Source: Ignavibacteria bacterium UBA2333
GTDB lineage: Bacteria; Bacteroidota; Ignavibacteria; Kapaibacteriales; Kapaibacteriaceae
Assembly (NCBI GenBank): GCA_002344895.1
Contig: DDUR01000018.1
Location: forward strand, 1 to 57,275
Length of the DNA stretch: 57,275 nucleotides
Direction of reading: 5' to 3'
Shown here: positions 41,673-50,831 of the stretch, piece after piece
Numbering within the stretch: the first letter of the stretch is position 1
How the letters are laid out: every line of letters begins with the position of its first letter
Translations under genes and position numbers: made by a program
Notes under the pieces: generated by a model
What the model was told of the DNA's origin: nothing
The model's database searches: none
Seen by the model: only the letters and a program-made list of their open reading frames with translations

Positions 41673-44507
41673 TCACCTCTCTCGCAGAAGTTTTGCTCGA
41701 TAGACATCACCACCCTCTGTGCGGATGGTAACGATATACGTTCCGCTGGACAGTGACCGTGTGTCGAGAACAAGGGTATGGTCTATGTGTTGCCACGTGA
41801 CGTTATGATGATGTCCTACGATGTCGTGGACGTCGACGCTGACGATAGGTGATACTGTTGGTAGCCCGATTGATGCGGACAGACCAACTGGCAGAGGACG
41901 TACGTCAAGGATGAGGTTGTCACTGTTGACGCCCGTTGATGTTTCGTAGAATATTTCATCAACGTACCAACCATCGGAGTGCCGGGATGCATTCGTTCGT
42001 GTGCGAAGCAGAACGTATGCCGTATCGGCCGGTTTGACACGTGCCGTCAACACACTGAGTCGCCATGCATCATCACCCTTGGTGATATCTGCCCATCGCG
42101 GTTCAGTTCCTGCATTAAAGGTACCTACCGTGGTCCATGGCCCCTCACGTGATGACCCAACTTCAACGACGGCCGTGTCACCCGGATCAAAGAAGGCAGC
42201 GTGCCACATTGATATCGTGAGGGTATTCTCGCCGTCCATCACAAAGGGATGCAGGATTACGGAGTCGCGTTGGATTGGACCATAGGATGATCCAGGTGTG
42301 TCTTCGAGAGAGCCGCCACTGCGTACAAAGTCGGTGCGGACATTCCAGGAGCCACGCAGTCGTAACAGACGTGGCCACTCAGCAAAGTCCTGACGCCGAC
42401 GGCGGATGTCTCCCGTAAAGACAATCACCGTGTCACTCGTTTCACCAAAAACTACTGTTGATTCCTGATCCGATCCGGCATCAGCGTAGAGGTGATACCA
42501 TCCAGATGCCGTTGCTTGAACGGTGCGCTCAATCACGGTACCTGTGTCACGCACATCAAGATCGAGTTCCTGCAGAGTGTTTGATCCTTCACGAACTCGA
42601 ATACTTGTCAGTGTTGACAATGGTGTTTCACCATCGGCCCGGAAACGCGGAAGCTGAATACGCAAGACAATCGTTGAGTCGTCATTACCACGTGCCGAAA
42701 GAATCTCGGGAGCAGCCGCTAGGCGTGCTCCACCTGCCCGCGCACTGTCGCGACGTACACCACTTGTATCGGTGCCCGCTACGACACGTAGTTCATACCG
42801 GTACATCTCCCACGGTGTCAGGTTCTCGTCGCGGTACGATGTCACGTTCAGAGGCAGTTCGATGATACCCGTGCCATTACGACGGATAATGTACCGTGCT
42901 CCCGTTGTGTCTAACTGCTGACCGAACGTACGTTCTGTAACGGCCGACCACGTGAGATCAAGGGCGCGATTGTCCGTTGCAATTGTTGTCACATCAAACG
43001 TTTCCGGCGATCCCGGTGCCGTTGTTCGTACAACTGCAGTGTAGACGTCGTTGTCGGCAGAGTTCAATTGTGTCACGTTACGCATGTCTACCCATGATGG
43101 ATAGACCGTTCCATCGTAGTAGTCACACCCTGAATAGTCACCGGCAAAGGTGTTGCCATCAAACGGATTACGACGAAGGTCGTTTTCAGCATCACCAACA
43201 CGCCGGTCTACCCATGTTGTACCGCCATCAGTGGAATGACTCACGTAACAGTTTACAAGGATGTTTGCTTCGTCATCGCGTGAGTCAAAGTACATCACAG
43301 CGAGATTGCCACTGGTTGGATCCAGAGCGATCCACGGCCAAAACTGGTCGTTTGTTGTGTCTGAGTGCACAATGGTTGGTGCCGACCATGTTTCTCCATT
43401 GTCAGTGCTGCGCGAGAAATAGACGTTCGGAATTCGATCAGCTGCCCAACACAAATACAGCCAGCCGCGACGTGAGCCGTTTGTATTGTCAACGACAAGT
43501 GTTGGATATGCCTCTGCACGTACAACACCCTTCACGCGACTGTTTGTCTGACCAGAGATTGTACTCTTTTCACCGAATGGATTGTAGTTGTGAAGAATCC
43601 TCGGTGCTGTCCACGTTACACCACCATCACCACTTCGTGCATACCGCACGGCACGTTCGGTACCACTGTTCCATACTAGGTGCACACTTCCGTCAGGACC
43701 GGTACGTGCCAGCGGAAAACTCTGACCAAAGGTTGTGTCTTCACTTGTTCGAGGGAACCGGTTGGAGACAGCGACGGGCGCGCCCCATGTTCGCCCCTTA
43801 TCCGTACTCTTCGATATGACGATGCCGGTTGATGAGTCGCGATTGATAACACGTTTCCACGGAATGTAAAGATGGCCACGATAAGGACTGGCCGATGATG
43901 TGTCGGCATGGATGTAATACTTGTCCTCAAACGATGAGTCGGCCGTCTGCATACCCGTGTGAATGATCACAGCCGTATGCTGCATGTCCCACGTTTGACC
44001 ACCATCTGTGGTCGTACTCACGAAGATGCCATTCTCACCAAATTGAACATTGCCTTGGCGATTAAATCCGCCGTAACAAAGGTATCCTCTGCCTTCGTGG
44101 TCAAAACAGACGGATGGATCATTACTCGACGACCAGCCCGGACGCGCACGTCCAAGGGTGACGTTGTTCCAGGAAACACCTCCATCACGCGAATAATAGG
44201 CCCACGTAGAACCGCCACCACGGTAGTCAACCGCTGATCCAATGAGGTTCCGCGGATTCTTGGGATTTACGGCAATACTTGATTCGTTCTGAGCCGGGAG
44301 TTGATCGGCTTCTGCGGCAATCATGTTGACGTTATCAAACGACGATGGAAACGTCGTTGGTAACATCATCGGCACAAGGTATGGGAAGACAACCTTTTCC
44401 ATCTTTGGGGTGGGAAAGGCACGCTCCATGTGGCGAACGTTTGGATGATCCTGTGCGGAAACGATGGTCACACAGGCAACAACGAGAGGGAGATAGACGA
44501 CCTTCAT
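41673..44507 (-). CDS. secreted sialidase-like Asp-box propeller protein
   Basis: 944 residues from ATG 44507 (signal peptide MKVVYLPLVVACVTIVSA-Q); a TTG three codons earlier is rejected. Residues 60-480 hold six Asp-box turns of the form S-x-DGG-x-TW (YSRDGGVSW, TTDGGQTW, SGDGGVTW, STDNGETW, STDGGTTW), a BNR propeller. A catalytic sialidase triad cannot be assigned by eye. A fibronectin-III-like part, then a MAM/jelly-roll-like domain (about 690-860) follow. The C-terminus (LILDVRPLPVGLSASIGLP, then LSSGTYIVTIRTEGGDVYRA) is T9SS-type. It lies 18 bases after the STAND-like ATPase gene, same strand. Confidence 0.83.
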   Translation of the reverse strand: MKVVYLPLVVACVTIVSAQDHPNVRHMERAFPTPKMEKVVFPYLVPMMLPTTFPSSFDNVNMIAAEADQLPAQNESSIAVNPKNPRNLIGSAVDYRGGGSTWAYYSRDGGVSWNNVTLGRARPGWSSSNDPSVCFDHEGRGYLCYGGFNRQGNVQFGENGIFVSTTTDGGQTWDMQHTAVIIHTGMQTADSSFEDKYYIHADTSSASPYRGHLYIPWKRVINRDSSTGIVISKSTDKGRTWGAPVAVSNRFPRTSEDTTFGQSFPLARTGPDGSVHLVWNSGTERAVRYARSGDGGVTWTAPRILHNYNPFGEKSTISGQTNSRVKGVVRAEAYPTLVVDNTNGSRRGWLYLCWAADRIPNVYFSRSTDNGETWSAPTIVHSDTTNDQFWPWIALDPTSGNLAVMYFDSRDDEANILVNCYVSHSTDGGTTWVDRRVGDAENDLRRNPFDGNTFAGDYSGCDYYDGTVYPSWVDMRNVTQLNSADNDVYTAVVRTTAPGSPETFDVTTIATDNRALDLTWSAVTERTFGQQLDTTGARYIIRRNGTGIIELPLNVTSYRDENLTPWEMYRYELRVVAGTDTSGVRRDSARAGGARLAAAPEILSARGNDDSTIVLRIQLPRFRADGETPLSTLTSIRVREGSNTLQELDLDVRDTGTVIERTVQATASGWYHLYADAGSDQESTVVFGETSDTVIVFTGDIRRRRQDFAEWPRLLRLRGSWNVRTDFVRSGGSLEDTPGSSYGPIQRDSVILHPFVMDGENTLTISMWHAAFFDPGDTAVVEVGSSREGPWTTVGTFNAGTEPRWADITKGDDAWRLSVLTARVKPADTAYVLLRTRTNASRHSDGWYVDEIFYETSTGVNSDNLILDVRPLPVGLSASIGLPTVSPIVSVDVHDIVGHHHNVTWQHIDHTLVLDTRSLSSGTYIVTIRTEGGDVYRAKLLRER

Positions 44508-44525
44508 GGACGTCAAAGTACGGAA

Positions 44526-46493
44526 TCAGAGCCTCAGGTCCGTACGAATGGCAGGTGTGCCCATGGCATCGGCAAGTTTCCGCACGTGGCGCTCGGTGCG
44601 ATCAGTGTCGTTGTCACCGCGCCGACGCTTTGTGAGTATGATGTTGCCGAGTGTCAACAGTCGAAGATGTCGTGATGAATCGGCCGATGTCTCTGCAGCT
44701 TCACGCAAAAGAGAATCAGCCAGTTCCGTGTTTCCGTGTCGAAGGGCTACGGCTGCGCGAACATTGAGCAGGATACAACGGTCATCGAGAGTGGTGACGT
44801 CGGCTTCGGCAGCCTGGAGAAGGTTCTCGGCCTCGTCAAATCGATCTACCTCTGCACATGCCCGTGCAGCAAGGGCACGAAGTAAGAGTCGTTCGCGGTG
44901 AACCATGTCCGAGGCACTTGAATGCTGCAGGAGTGCTGTGCAAACGGCTACAGCACGTAGGGGATTACCCTGGACGATATCATCAGCAATGGATCGAAGG
45001 TCGATCTGTGATGTACCATTCGACGCCGTTGTTGGTATGTCCACGTCCTGATGTGCTTCGGCAGAGACCGATTCGTCAGCTTCGGGTGTCGACGCTTTTA
45101 ACAGTGATGTACGTATGAGGATGGCAATATCGTTTGCCCCAATGTCTTCAGCAGCACGCGCCGATTCCTGGAGCATTCGCTGTGTTGTCTGCTCATCTTC
45201 GGCTTGGGCACTGTGTGCAGATATTATTGCTGCAATCTGATGTCGAACGTCATCAATCGATGCCGCATCGTGTTCTCGAACCAGGATCTCCGTAATCCGC
45301 TGGTGCAGGGCACGACGTTCCTCGTATTCTGGTCGATGCAGGAAGTACGTATAGGCAAAGGCCTGCGTAAACTCATACGTTGTGGTCTTTATGCCGTACC
45401 GTGCTCGCATTCCAACACTCTTGATGAGTCCGGTTTGTTGTGCAAGACGTCGTAATAGTCTGATAGCCGAAACAACATCAACGTTCATCACAGCAGCAAC
45501 AAGAAAGGCCGTAAACTCCCGGCCTTCGGCAGCACAGATACTGAGTGTAACGGCATCTTCCTCGGAAATGTCGCGCAGGACAATATCCGTTGCAGGATGG
45601 TCACTGGCTCGTACGGCGAGATCATCAACACCGTCATCGCGAACCACGCCGTCGGCCCCAACGTATCCTGCATGCTGGAGGTACTTGACGTATTCAACAA
45701 TAATGCCCGGAGTGCCTGCACTACGTTCAAAAAGTTTGTCGAGTGTTTTGTCGGACACTGTTGCTGCAGGAATCACACTACGTACAAGGCCAAGGACATC
45801 ACTTCGTTCAACACCGTGGAGCTCCGTGGTTCGCTCAACGACAGCTGGTGCACGAAGCAGAGTGGCAAGTGGTGTGTTGACGCGCCGAACCACAGAAGGT
45901 GAGCATGCCCAGATGATAAGAATCTTGTGTGAGCCAGCTTCGTCAATAAGTTGACGAATGACTTCAACACTCTGAGAGTCTGACCATTGGGCATCATCAA
46001 CACAGAGGATAAACGGCTGGCGTTCGGCAACGGCCCGTAACGTGTCAATACAGTCTCGTACTGCGGCCTTCTTTTTCTGTTGTAATGCCGCTGTTTCGCG
46101 CTTGTATTCGTTTACGTCCTGAGAAACGGCCTTTACGGCATAAACAAAGTCGCCTACAAGAGGAATCGCAGAGAGTAACGACATACCAACGTTTAAGGCC
46201 AGTCGTTTTTTTGCCGTTTCTTCAGATTGTAGGTAGAGCTGCTCAACCGCCAATCCAAAGGGCTGCAGAGGCGTGATGGCACTCGTATTGATCGTACCAA
46301 TGGGTGGACGGCAGTCGACGCGGACAACGGTTGTAGAAGCGTCACGTAGTGACTCAATCCATGAAAGGATAAAACTCTTGCCGAGGCCGGGTTCACCAGA
46401 CAGAACCAGCACATCACCTGCACCGGCACGCCATCGTTCTATAGCTGTGGTAATCCGCTGGCGGACAGCAAACCGTGGGTCGTCTGTTTTCAC
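44526..46493 (-). CDS. STAND/AAA_16-like ATPase with helical repeats
   Basis: 655 residues. Walker A is in VLVLSGEPGLGKSFILSWIE (about 28-47) and Walker B in FILCVDDAQWSDSQS (about 161-175), followed by a helical C-terminal half with TPR-like pairs (RALAARACAEVDRFDEAENL, RAAVALRHGNTELADSLLRE). This is the plan of signal-transduction ATPases of the AAA_16 type. No DNA-binding domain is visible. A hydrophobic stretch inside the ATPase part (LNVGMSLLSAIPLVGDFVYA, about 99-118) could touch a membrane. It overlaps the upstream four-TM gene by 4 bases, so both products are probably made together. Confidence 0.82.
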   Translation of the reverse strand: MKTDDPRFAVRQRITTAIERWRAGAGDVLVLSGEPGLGKSFILSWIESLRDASTTVVRVDCRPPIGTINTSAITPLQPFGLAVEQLYLQSEETAKKRLALNVGMSLLSAIPLVGDFVYAVKAVSQDVNEYKRETAALQQKKKAAVRDCIDTLRAVAERQPFILCVDDAQWSDSQSVEVIRQLIDEAGSHKILIIWACSPSVVRRVNTPLATLLRAPAVVERTTELHGVERSDVLGLVRSVIPAATVSDKTLDKLFERSAGTPGIIVEYVKYLQHAGYVGADGVVRDDGVDDLAVRASDHPATDIVLRDISEEDAVTLSICAAEGREFTAFLVAAVMNVDVVSAIRLLRRLAQQTGLIKSVGMRARYGIKTTTYEFTQAFAYTYFLHRPEYEERRALHQRITEILVREHDAASIDDVRHQIAAIISAHSAQAEDEQTTQRMLQESARAAEDIGANDIAILIRTSLLKASTPEADESVSAEAHQDVDIPTTASNGTSQIDLRSIADDIVQGNPLRAVAVCTALLQHSSASDMVHRERLLLRALAARACAEVDRFDEAENLLQAAEADVTTLDDRCILLNVRAAVALRHGNTELADSLLREAAETSADSSRHLRLLTLGNIILTKRRRGDNDTDRTERHVRKLADAMGTPAIRTDLRL

Positions 46494-47482
46494 GCTGCGT
46501 CCTCACGACGTGGCACGGCAAGAAAGGCACGAAGGAGTTGTTCGGTTTCTGCGTCGACACCCGTATCGGACTGTGATACACGTTCTGACGTAGTTCGCTG
46601 CTGTTCATCACTACGTCCATACATCAACACCACAGCATACGTCACGAGCAGCATAAACTCAAGACCAAGAGCACCGAGGACAATACTCGGATCTGTTGCT
46701 GGTAAAAACTTGAGGCCACGAATTCCGATGACGATAATCAGAACTGCAGCACCGATGTAGACAAGACCGAGAATGGTGTTACTGTACCGATCCGTGAAGT
46801 ATTCTCGCATGTAAAACTTCATGGCATCGTGTGTGCGCATAACTCGCTGGAATCCGTTTGATTCGCCCCATCTCAAAGCCCCTTGCAAGAGCTCGAGATC
46901 TGAGTACGGCATACCATAGGTATCTGCAAGGTCATGAAGTTTCCGCAAATCAGCCGTTGAGATGTCCTTACGAAGTCGCCGGATTTCCTCATTGGTGTGT
47001 TCACCATACCGGGTAACGGCAATACGGTCAAGTGTTGTAAGAATCTCCCGTTCAATCTTCTGGCGGACAAAGCCGGTTGGGAATACAACTGTGATAATGG
47101 CTGCCAGAACGATACCGCCTACAACAACGAGGGGCAGAAGTGCCTGGAATGGACGAAAGACGTAGGTTGCCTGGAACGTCACATCTTCAGGGTTGGCCGT
47201 AATGATACTCTGTTTTGCAACAACTTCATCATCCACCAAACCCCATGTTGTAAAGCCGGTAGATACCGTGTCTGAGCGACTCTCACCGAGTGCATAGACA
47301 ACCTTACTTCCGTCCTGAACGGCATCCATTCTTAAAAACGACGCAAAAAACGACTCCAGAGCAGGTGCTGCAACAAAGACGTAGAGTGCACACATACTGG
47401 CCAGAGCAAGAACGGCAAAGACCGTGATCTGACCTGCCGTGTGTTCATGCAGGTCCACAGCCGTCGTACGGGATGACTTCAT
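46490..47482 (-). CDS. four-TM membrane protein coupled to the STAND-like ATPase
   Basis: Not recognised. 330 residues from ATG 47482; an in-frame GTG at 47524 would add 14. Predicted helices: ITVFAVLALASMCALYVFVA, LLPLVVVGGIVLAAIITVVF, ILGLVYIGAAVLIIVIGIRG, and IVLGALGLEFMLLVTYAVVL. The loop between helices 1 and 2 is probably outside; a cytoplasmic domain of about 100 charged residues lies between 2 and 3. The C-terminal tail is polar. ATGA overlap with the ATPase gene points to a membrane-tethered ATPase complex of unknown purpose. Confidence 0.75.
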   Translation of the reverse strand: MKSSRTTAVDLHEHTAGQITVFAVLALASMCALYVFVAAPALESFFASFLRMDAVQDGSKVVYALGESRSDTVSTGFTTWGLVDDEVVAKQSIITANPEDVTFQATYVFRPFQALLPLVVVGGIVLAAIITVVFPTGFVRQKIEREILTTLDRIAVTRYGEHTNEEIRRLRKDISTADLRKLHDLADTYGMPYSDLELLQGALRWGESNGFQRVMRTHDAMKFYMREYFTDRYSNTILGLVYIGAAVLIIVIGIRGLKFLPATDPSIVLGALGLEFMLLVTYAVVLMYGRSDEQQRTTSERVSQSDTGVDAETEQLLRAFLAVPRREDAA

Positions 47483-47634
47483 AGCGGAAAGATACGCCGG
47501 AAAGGTATTTTGCCGAGAGAACACCGAGAGATCACGAAGAGAACGCCGCCGTGTTGGTATGATTCCGGGTTAGGGGGCACAAGGGGCCGACGTCACACGG
47601 CAGCAGAGGGGACAAAGAACTTTTGAAAACAAAA

Positions 47635-47664
47635 CGCCCGTATCGAAATACATCGATACGGGCG
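47635..47664 (-). terminator. intrinsic terminator of dnaK
   Basis: A perfect 12-bp stem CGCCCGTATCGA (47635-47646) with TCGATACGGGCG (47653-47664). On the minus strand it is followed by TTTTGTTTTC, so it ends the dnaK transcript. A second stem, GGGATATCA (47677-47685) with TGATATCCC (47692-47700), lies between it and the dnaK stop. Confidence 0.92.
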
Positions 47665-47710
47665 CTCTGTTGGCGTGGGATATCAATGCTCTGATATCCC
47701 GGACGATGGG

Positions 47711-49618
47711 TTACTTCTCGTCGACGATGGTATAGTCGGCATCTTCTACCTTGTTGCCGTCGTCGGTTGACGTTGATGACGATGAGGATGCGGAACCGGC
47801 ATCTGCTGGTGGTTGCTGTGACGCTGCCTCATACATCTTTGTTGAGGCCTCACTCCACAGACGGTTCAGGTCATCCATAGCAGGACGGATATCCGACGCA
47901 TTGTTCTTCACTGCATCAGCCAGTCTGTCCTTGGCCTTGGTAATACGTCCTACCGTATCAGCATCAAGTTTACCTTCAAACTCCTTGAGTTGTTTGTCGG
48001 TAGAGAAGATGAGCTGATCTGCCTGATTACGGAGCTCAACTTCTTCCTTACGCTTCTTGTCTTCAGCCGCATGTTCCTGAGCTTCACGCTTCATGCGCTC
48101 AACTTCATTCTTGTCGAGACCGCTCGATCCCGTAATGCGGATGTTCTGTTCCTTGTTGGTTGCCTTGTCCTTGGCCGTTACACTGAGAATACCGTTCGCA
48201 TCAATGTCGAACGTTACCTCAACTTGGGGAACACCACGCGGTGCCGGTGGAATACCGTCAAGGTGGAACTTGCCGAGGGTCTTGTTGTCGGCAGCCATTG
48301 GGCGTTCACCTTGCAGGACGTGAATCTCAACCGACGGCTGGTTATCAGAAGCCGTTGAGAACGTTTCCGACTTGCGATGTGGAATTGTCGTATTCGCTGG
48401 AATCATCGGCGTCATGACACTGCCCATGGTCTCAATGCCAAGGGTAAGTGGTGTAACGTCGAGAAGCAGGACGTCCTTCACATCACCAGCCAGAACACCA
48501 CCTTGAATGGCAGCACCTACGGCAACAACTTCATCAGGATTTACACCCTTTGATGGTTCCTTGCCGAAGAAGTTTTTCACGAGTTCCTGAATCTTCGGGA
48601 TACGTGTTGAACCGCCAACAAGAATGACGTCATCAATCTGTGATGGTGTGAGTTTGGCATCACGCAGTGCGCCTTCACATGGCTTGAGTGAACGATCAAA
48701 CAGGTCTGTACAGAGCTGCTCAAACTTTGCACGTGTGATGTTCACGTTAAGGTGCTTCGGTCCATCCTGTGTAGCCGTGATAAACGGCAGGTTGACGTCT
48801 GTTTGAAGCATCTGCGAAAGCTCGATCTTGGCCTTTTCTGCGGCTTCACGCAGGCGTTGCAGAGCCATTGGGTCGTTCCGCAGATCAATACCCTCTGACT
48901 TCTTGAACTCGTCGGCAAGGAAGTCGATAAGACGTTGATCAAAGTTATCGCCACCAAGGTGTGTGTCACCGTTGGTTGATTTTACTTCAAAAACGCCGTC
49001 ACCGATTTCAAGGATAGAAATGTCAAACGTACCGCCACCGAGGTCATACACGGCAACAATTTGATTCTGTCCTTTTTTATCAAGGCCATAGGCAAGTGCT
49101 GCAGCCGTTGGCTCGTTGATAATACGACGAACGGTAAGCCCGGCGATCTCGCCGGCATCCTTTGTGGCCTGACGTTGTGTGTCGTTAAAGTAGGCAGGAA
49201 CGGTGATGACCGCTTCGGTGATCTTCTCACCAAGGTAATCTTCGGCTGTCTGCTTCATCTTCTGCAGAATCATAGCCGAGATCTCTGGCGGTGAATACAC
49301 ACGACCATCAGCATCCACACGTACAGAGCCACCGTCACCGGCAACAACTGTATACGGTACGTCCTTCGACTCGTCAGAGACTTCGCTCATGGTACGACCC
49401 ATAAAGCGCTTAATCGAGTAGACCGTGTTCTTCGGATTCGTAACGGCTTGGCGTTTTGCGGCTTGACCAACAAGTCGCTCACCATTTTTTGTAAATGCAA
49501 CGACGGATGGTGTTGTGCGCATCCCTTCGCTGTTGGCAATCACAACTGGTGTTGTGCCTTCCATGACGGCAACACAGGAGTTTGTGGTGCCGAGGTCAAT
49601 TCCAATGATTTTTCCCAT
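47711..49618 (-). CDS. dnaK: chaperone DnaK (Hsp70)
   Basis: 635 residues, standard length. ATPase domain signatures: GIDLGTTNSCVAVMEG (6-21), VAVYDLGGGTFDISILEIGD (about 190), DDVILVGGSTRIPKIQ (about 330). The substrate domain and lid follow, ending in an acidic Ser/Asp-rich tail (DADYTIVDEK). It refolds proteins with DnaJ and GrpE, neither of which is here. hsp20 lies 73 bases upstream on the same strand, making a small heat-shock group; a GC hairpin (49655-49662 with 49676-49683) in that gap may uncouple their levels. Confidence 0.99.
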   Translation of the reverse strand: MGKIIGIDLGTTNSCVAVMEGTTPVVIANSEGMRTTPSVVAFTKNGERLVGQAAKRQAVTNPKNTVYSIKRFMGRTMSEVSDESKDVPYTVVAGDGGSVRVDADGRVYSPPEISAMILQKMKQTAEDYLGEKITEAVITVPAYFNDTQRQATKDAGEIAGLTVRRIINEPTAAALAYGLDKKGQNQIVAVYDLGGGTFDISILEIGDGVFEVKSTNGDTHLGGDNFDQRLIDFLADEFKKSEGIDLRNDPMALQRLREAAEKAKIELSQMLQTDVNLPFITATQDGPKHLNVNITRAKFEQLCTDLFDRSLKPCEGALRDAKLTPSQIDDVILVGGSTRIPKIQELVKNFFGKEPSKGVNPDEVVAVGAAIQGGVLAGDVKDVLLLDVTPLTLGIETMGSVMTPMIPANTTIPHRKSETFSTASDNQPSVEIHVLQGERPMAADNKTLGKFHLDGIPPAPRGVPQVEVTFDIDANGILSVTAKDKATNKEQNIRITGSSGLDKNEVERMKREAQEHAAEDKKRKEEVELRNQADQLIFSTDKQLKEFEGKLDADTVGRITKAKDRLADAVKNNASDIRPAMDDLNRLWSEASTKMYEAASQQPPADAGSASSSSSTSTDDGNKVEDADYTIVDEK

Positions 49619-49654
49619 CGTTTGCTGGTCCTTGTAGTAAAGATGAACGGGGCA

Positions 49655-49683
49655 AAGGGGGCCCCTTCCGCAGGAGCCCCCTT
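49655..49683 (-). promoter_or_regulatory. GC hairpin between hsp20 and dnaK
   Basis: AAGGGGGC (49655-49662) pairs with GCCCCCTT (49676-49683), 13-base loop. It contains a copy of the dispersed G-rich motif. Minus-strand transcription from hsp20 must cross it before dnaK, so partial termination or mRNA processing is possible. Confidence 0.5.
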
Positions 49684-49691
49684 ACCACTCG

Positions 49692-50132
49692 TCAATTGAT
49701 AGAGATTTCTTGTTCTTTCGGTACAGCAGGCTCGGCCTTTGGTACCGTAATGGTGAGCACACCGTTTTCGAACGATGCAGTCACAGCATCCGTACGAAGA
49801 TTTTCGGGCAGGTTAAAGGAACGCGTAAAGGATCCGTAGGAACGTTCTACACGCAGGTAGCTTGTTTCTTCCGTTGTTTCTTCGCGTTTCTTTTCGCCGC
49901 GAATGGTGAGGATACGATCATCACTGAGTGTGATCTTCACATCGTCCTTTGTGAGTCCAGGGAGTTCGGCGTGAACGATAACTGCTTTAGCGTCATCCTT
50001 CACATCAACACGGGGTGCGAAGTCACCCATTTCGAATCGAAGTCCTCCGCGTTGTACTTCGTCGACGATTTCATTCATACGACGGAACATCCCGTCGAAT
50101 CCGCGGAACGGATCAACCTTGATGATGTTCAT
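49692..50132 (-). CDS. small heat shock protein Hsp20
   Basis: 146-residue holdase of the alpha-crystallin family. N-terminal arm MNIIKVDPFRGFDGMFRRMN, alpha-crystallin domain (about 40-135: FAPRVDVKDDAKAVIVHAEL, LPGLTKDDVKITLSD, FNLPENLRTDAVTASFENGV, LTITVPKAE), and C-terminal I-x-I-type tail EISIN. The ATG at 50132 is supported by AGGAG seven bases upstream (50140-50144). Upstream on the leader side is an inverted repeat GTCGCCA-CCA-TGGCGAC (50197-50213). No CIRCE element was seen. Confidence 0.96.
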   Translation of the reverse strand: MNIIKVDPFRGFDGMFRRMNEIVDEVQRGGLRFEMGDFAPRVDVKDDAKAVIVHAELPGLTKDDVKITLSDDRILTIRGEKKREETTEETSYLRVERSYGSFTRSFNLPENLRTDAVTASFENGVLTITVPKAEPAVPKEQEISIN

Positions 50133-50196
50133 GGCTTGTCTCCTGACAGGTCGGTGAAAAAGTGTTTTGTACATGATGTTCCAGGGGAGATGGAGA

Positions 50197-50213
50197 GTCG
50201 CCACCATGGCGAC
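50197..50213. promoter_or_regulatory. inverted repeat in the hsp20 upstream region
   Basis: GTCGCCA, spacer CCA, TGGCGAC: a perfect dyad 65-81 bases before the hsp20 ATG. It may be an operator or a leader hairpin of the heat-shock transcript. It does not match the CIRCE consensus. Confidence 0.35.
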
Positions 50214-50328
50214 GAAAACCACTCCTCGGAAAACCGTGCCAACGTGCTTTTGCCTGTCAGAATGTCAGTATCGGCGGGAAGTCTATGACGCTATGACGGT
50301 TACAGGCTGCCGGAATGGCAGACAATCC

Positions 50329-50784
50329 TTACTCCCCAATCCTTCGAGCCCCAACGTATCGGGGTCTCCAATAGCTATCATCGAACGACGATATCATCAC
50401 ACCGGATGAAGTACTCGCATGGATAAATCGCTGTCGATCGACGGCAATTCCAACATGAGAGATGCCTGATCCCGTTGTACGAAAGAATACAAGATCACCG
50501 GGCTCAAGTGCCGTTCGCTGTATTGCTTTACCAACGGTGTACTGATCTGACGATGTGCGAGGAAGTTGAATACCTGCCTTTGCAAAACACCACGTGGTAA
50601 ATCCACTACAATCAAAACAATCCGGAGTTGTGCCTCGAGCACAGTAATCCGTGCCAAGCAGGCCTTCAGCCTCATCGAGTGCACCTTTTACATACGAAGC
50701 TGCGTTCGATGACAATGATCGTGTGGATGAACACCCAACGACGATCAAACAACAAGAACATAGAAGTGCTACAAGCAGTGGCAT
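50329..50784 (-). CDS. NlpC/P60 family lipoprotein, cell-wall peptidase
   Basis: 151 residues from ATG 50784. The signal peptide ends in a lipobox (LIVVGC, Cys18), so it is a lipoprotein. The NlpC/P60 domain (28-151) has catalytic Cys59 in DCFDCSGF, His110 in GISHVGIAV and a third polar residue His122 in FIHAS, as in gamma-D-glutamyl-diaminopimelate endopeptidases of the Spr/MepS type. Its ATG lies close to the divergent hydrolase gene, so they share a short promoter region. Confidence 0.92.
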   Translation of the reverse strand: MPLLVALLCSCCLIVVGCSSTRSLSSNAASYVKGALDEAEGLLGTDYCARGTTPDCFDCSGFTTWCFAKAGIQLPRTSSDQYTVGKAIQRTALEPGDLVFFRTTGSGISHVGIAVDRQRFIHASTSSGVMISSFDDSYWRPRYVGARRIGE

Positions 50785-50831
50785 ACTGCAAGATGGCAAA
50801 ACCTTATAAACCCCGTATACTGCGCCCACGT

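Noticed and set aside
50220..50328. Gene upstream of hsp20
   Set aside because: Short frames only, no start with a ribosome site and no protein-like sequence.
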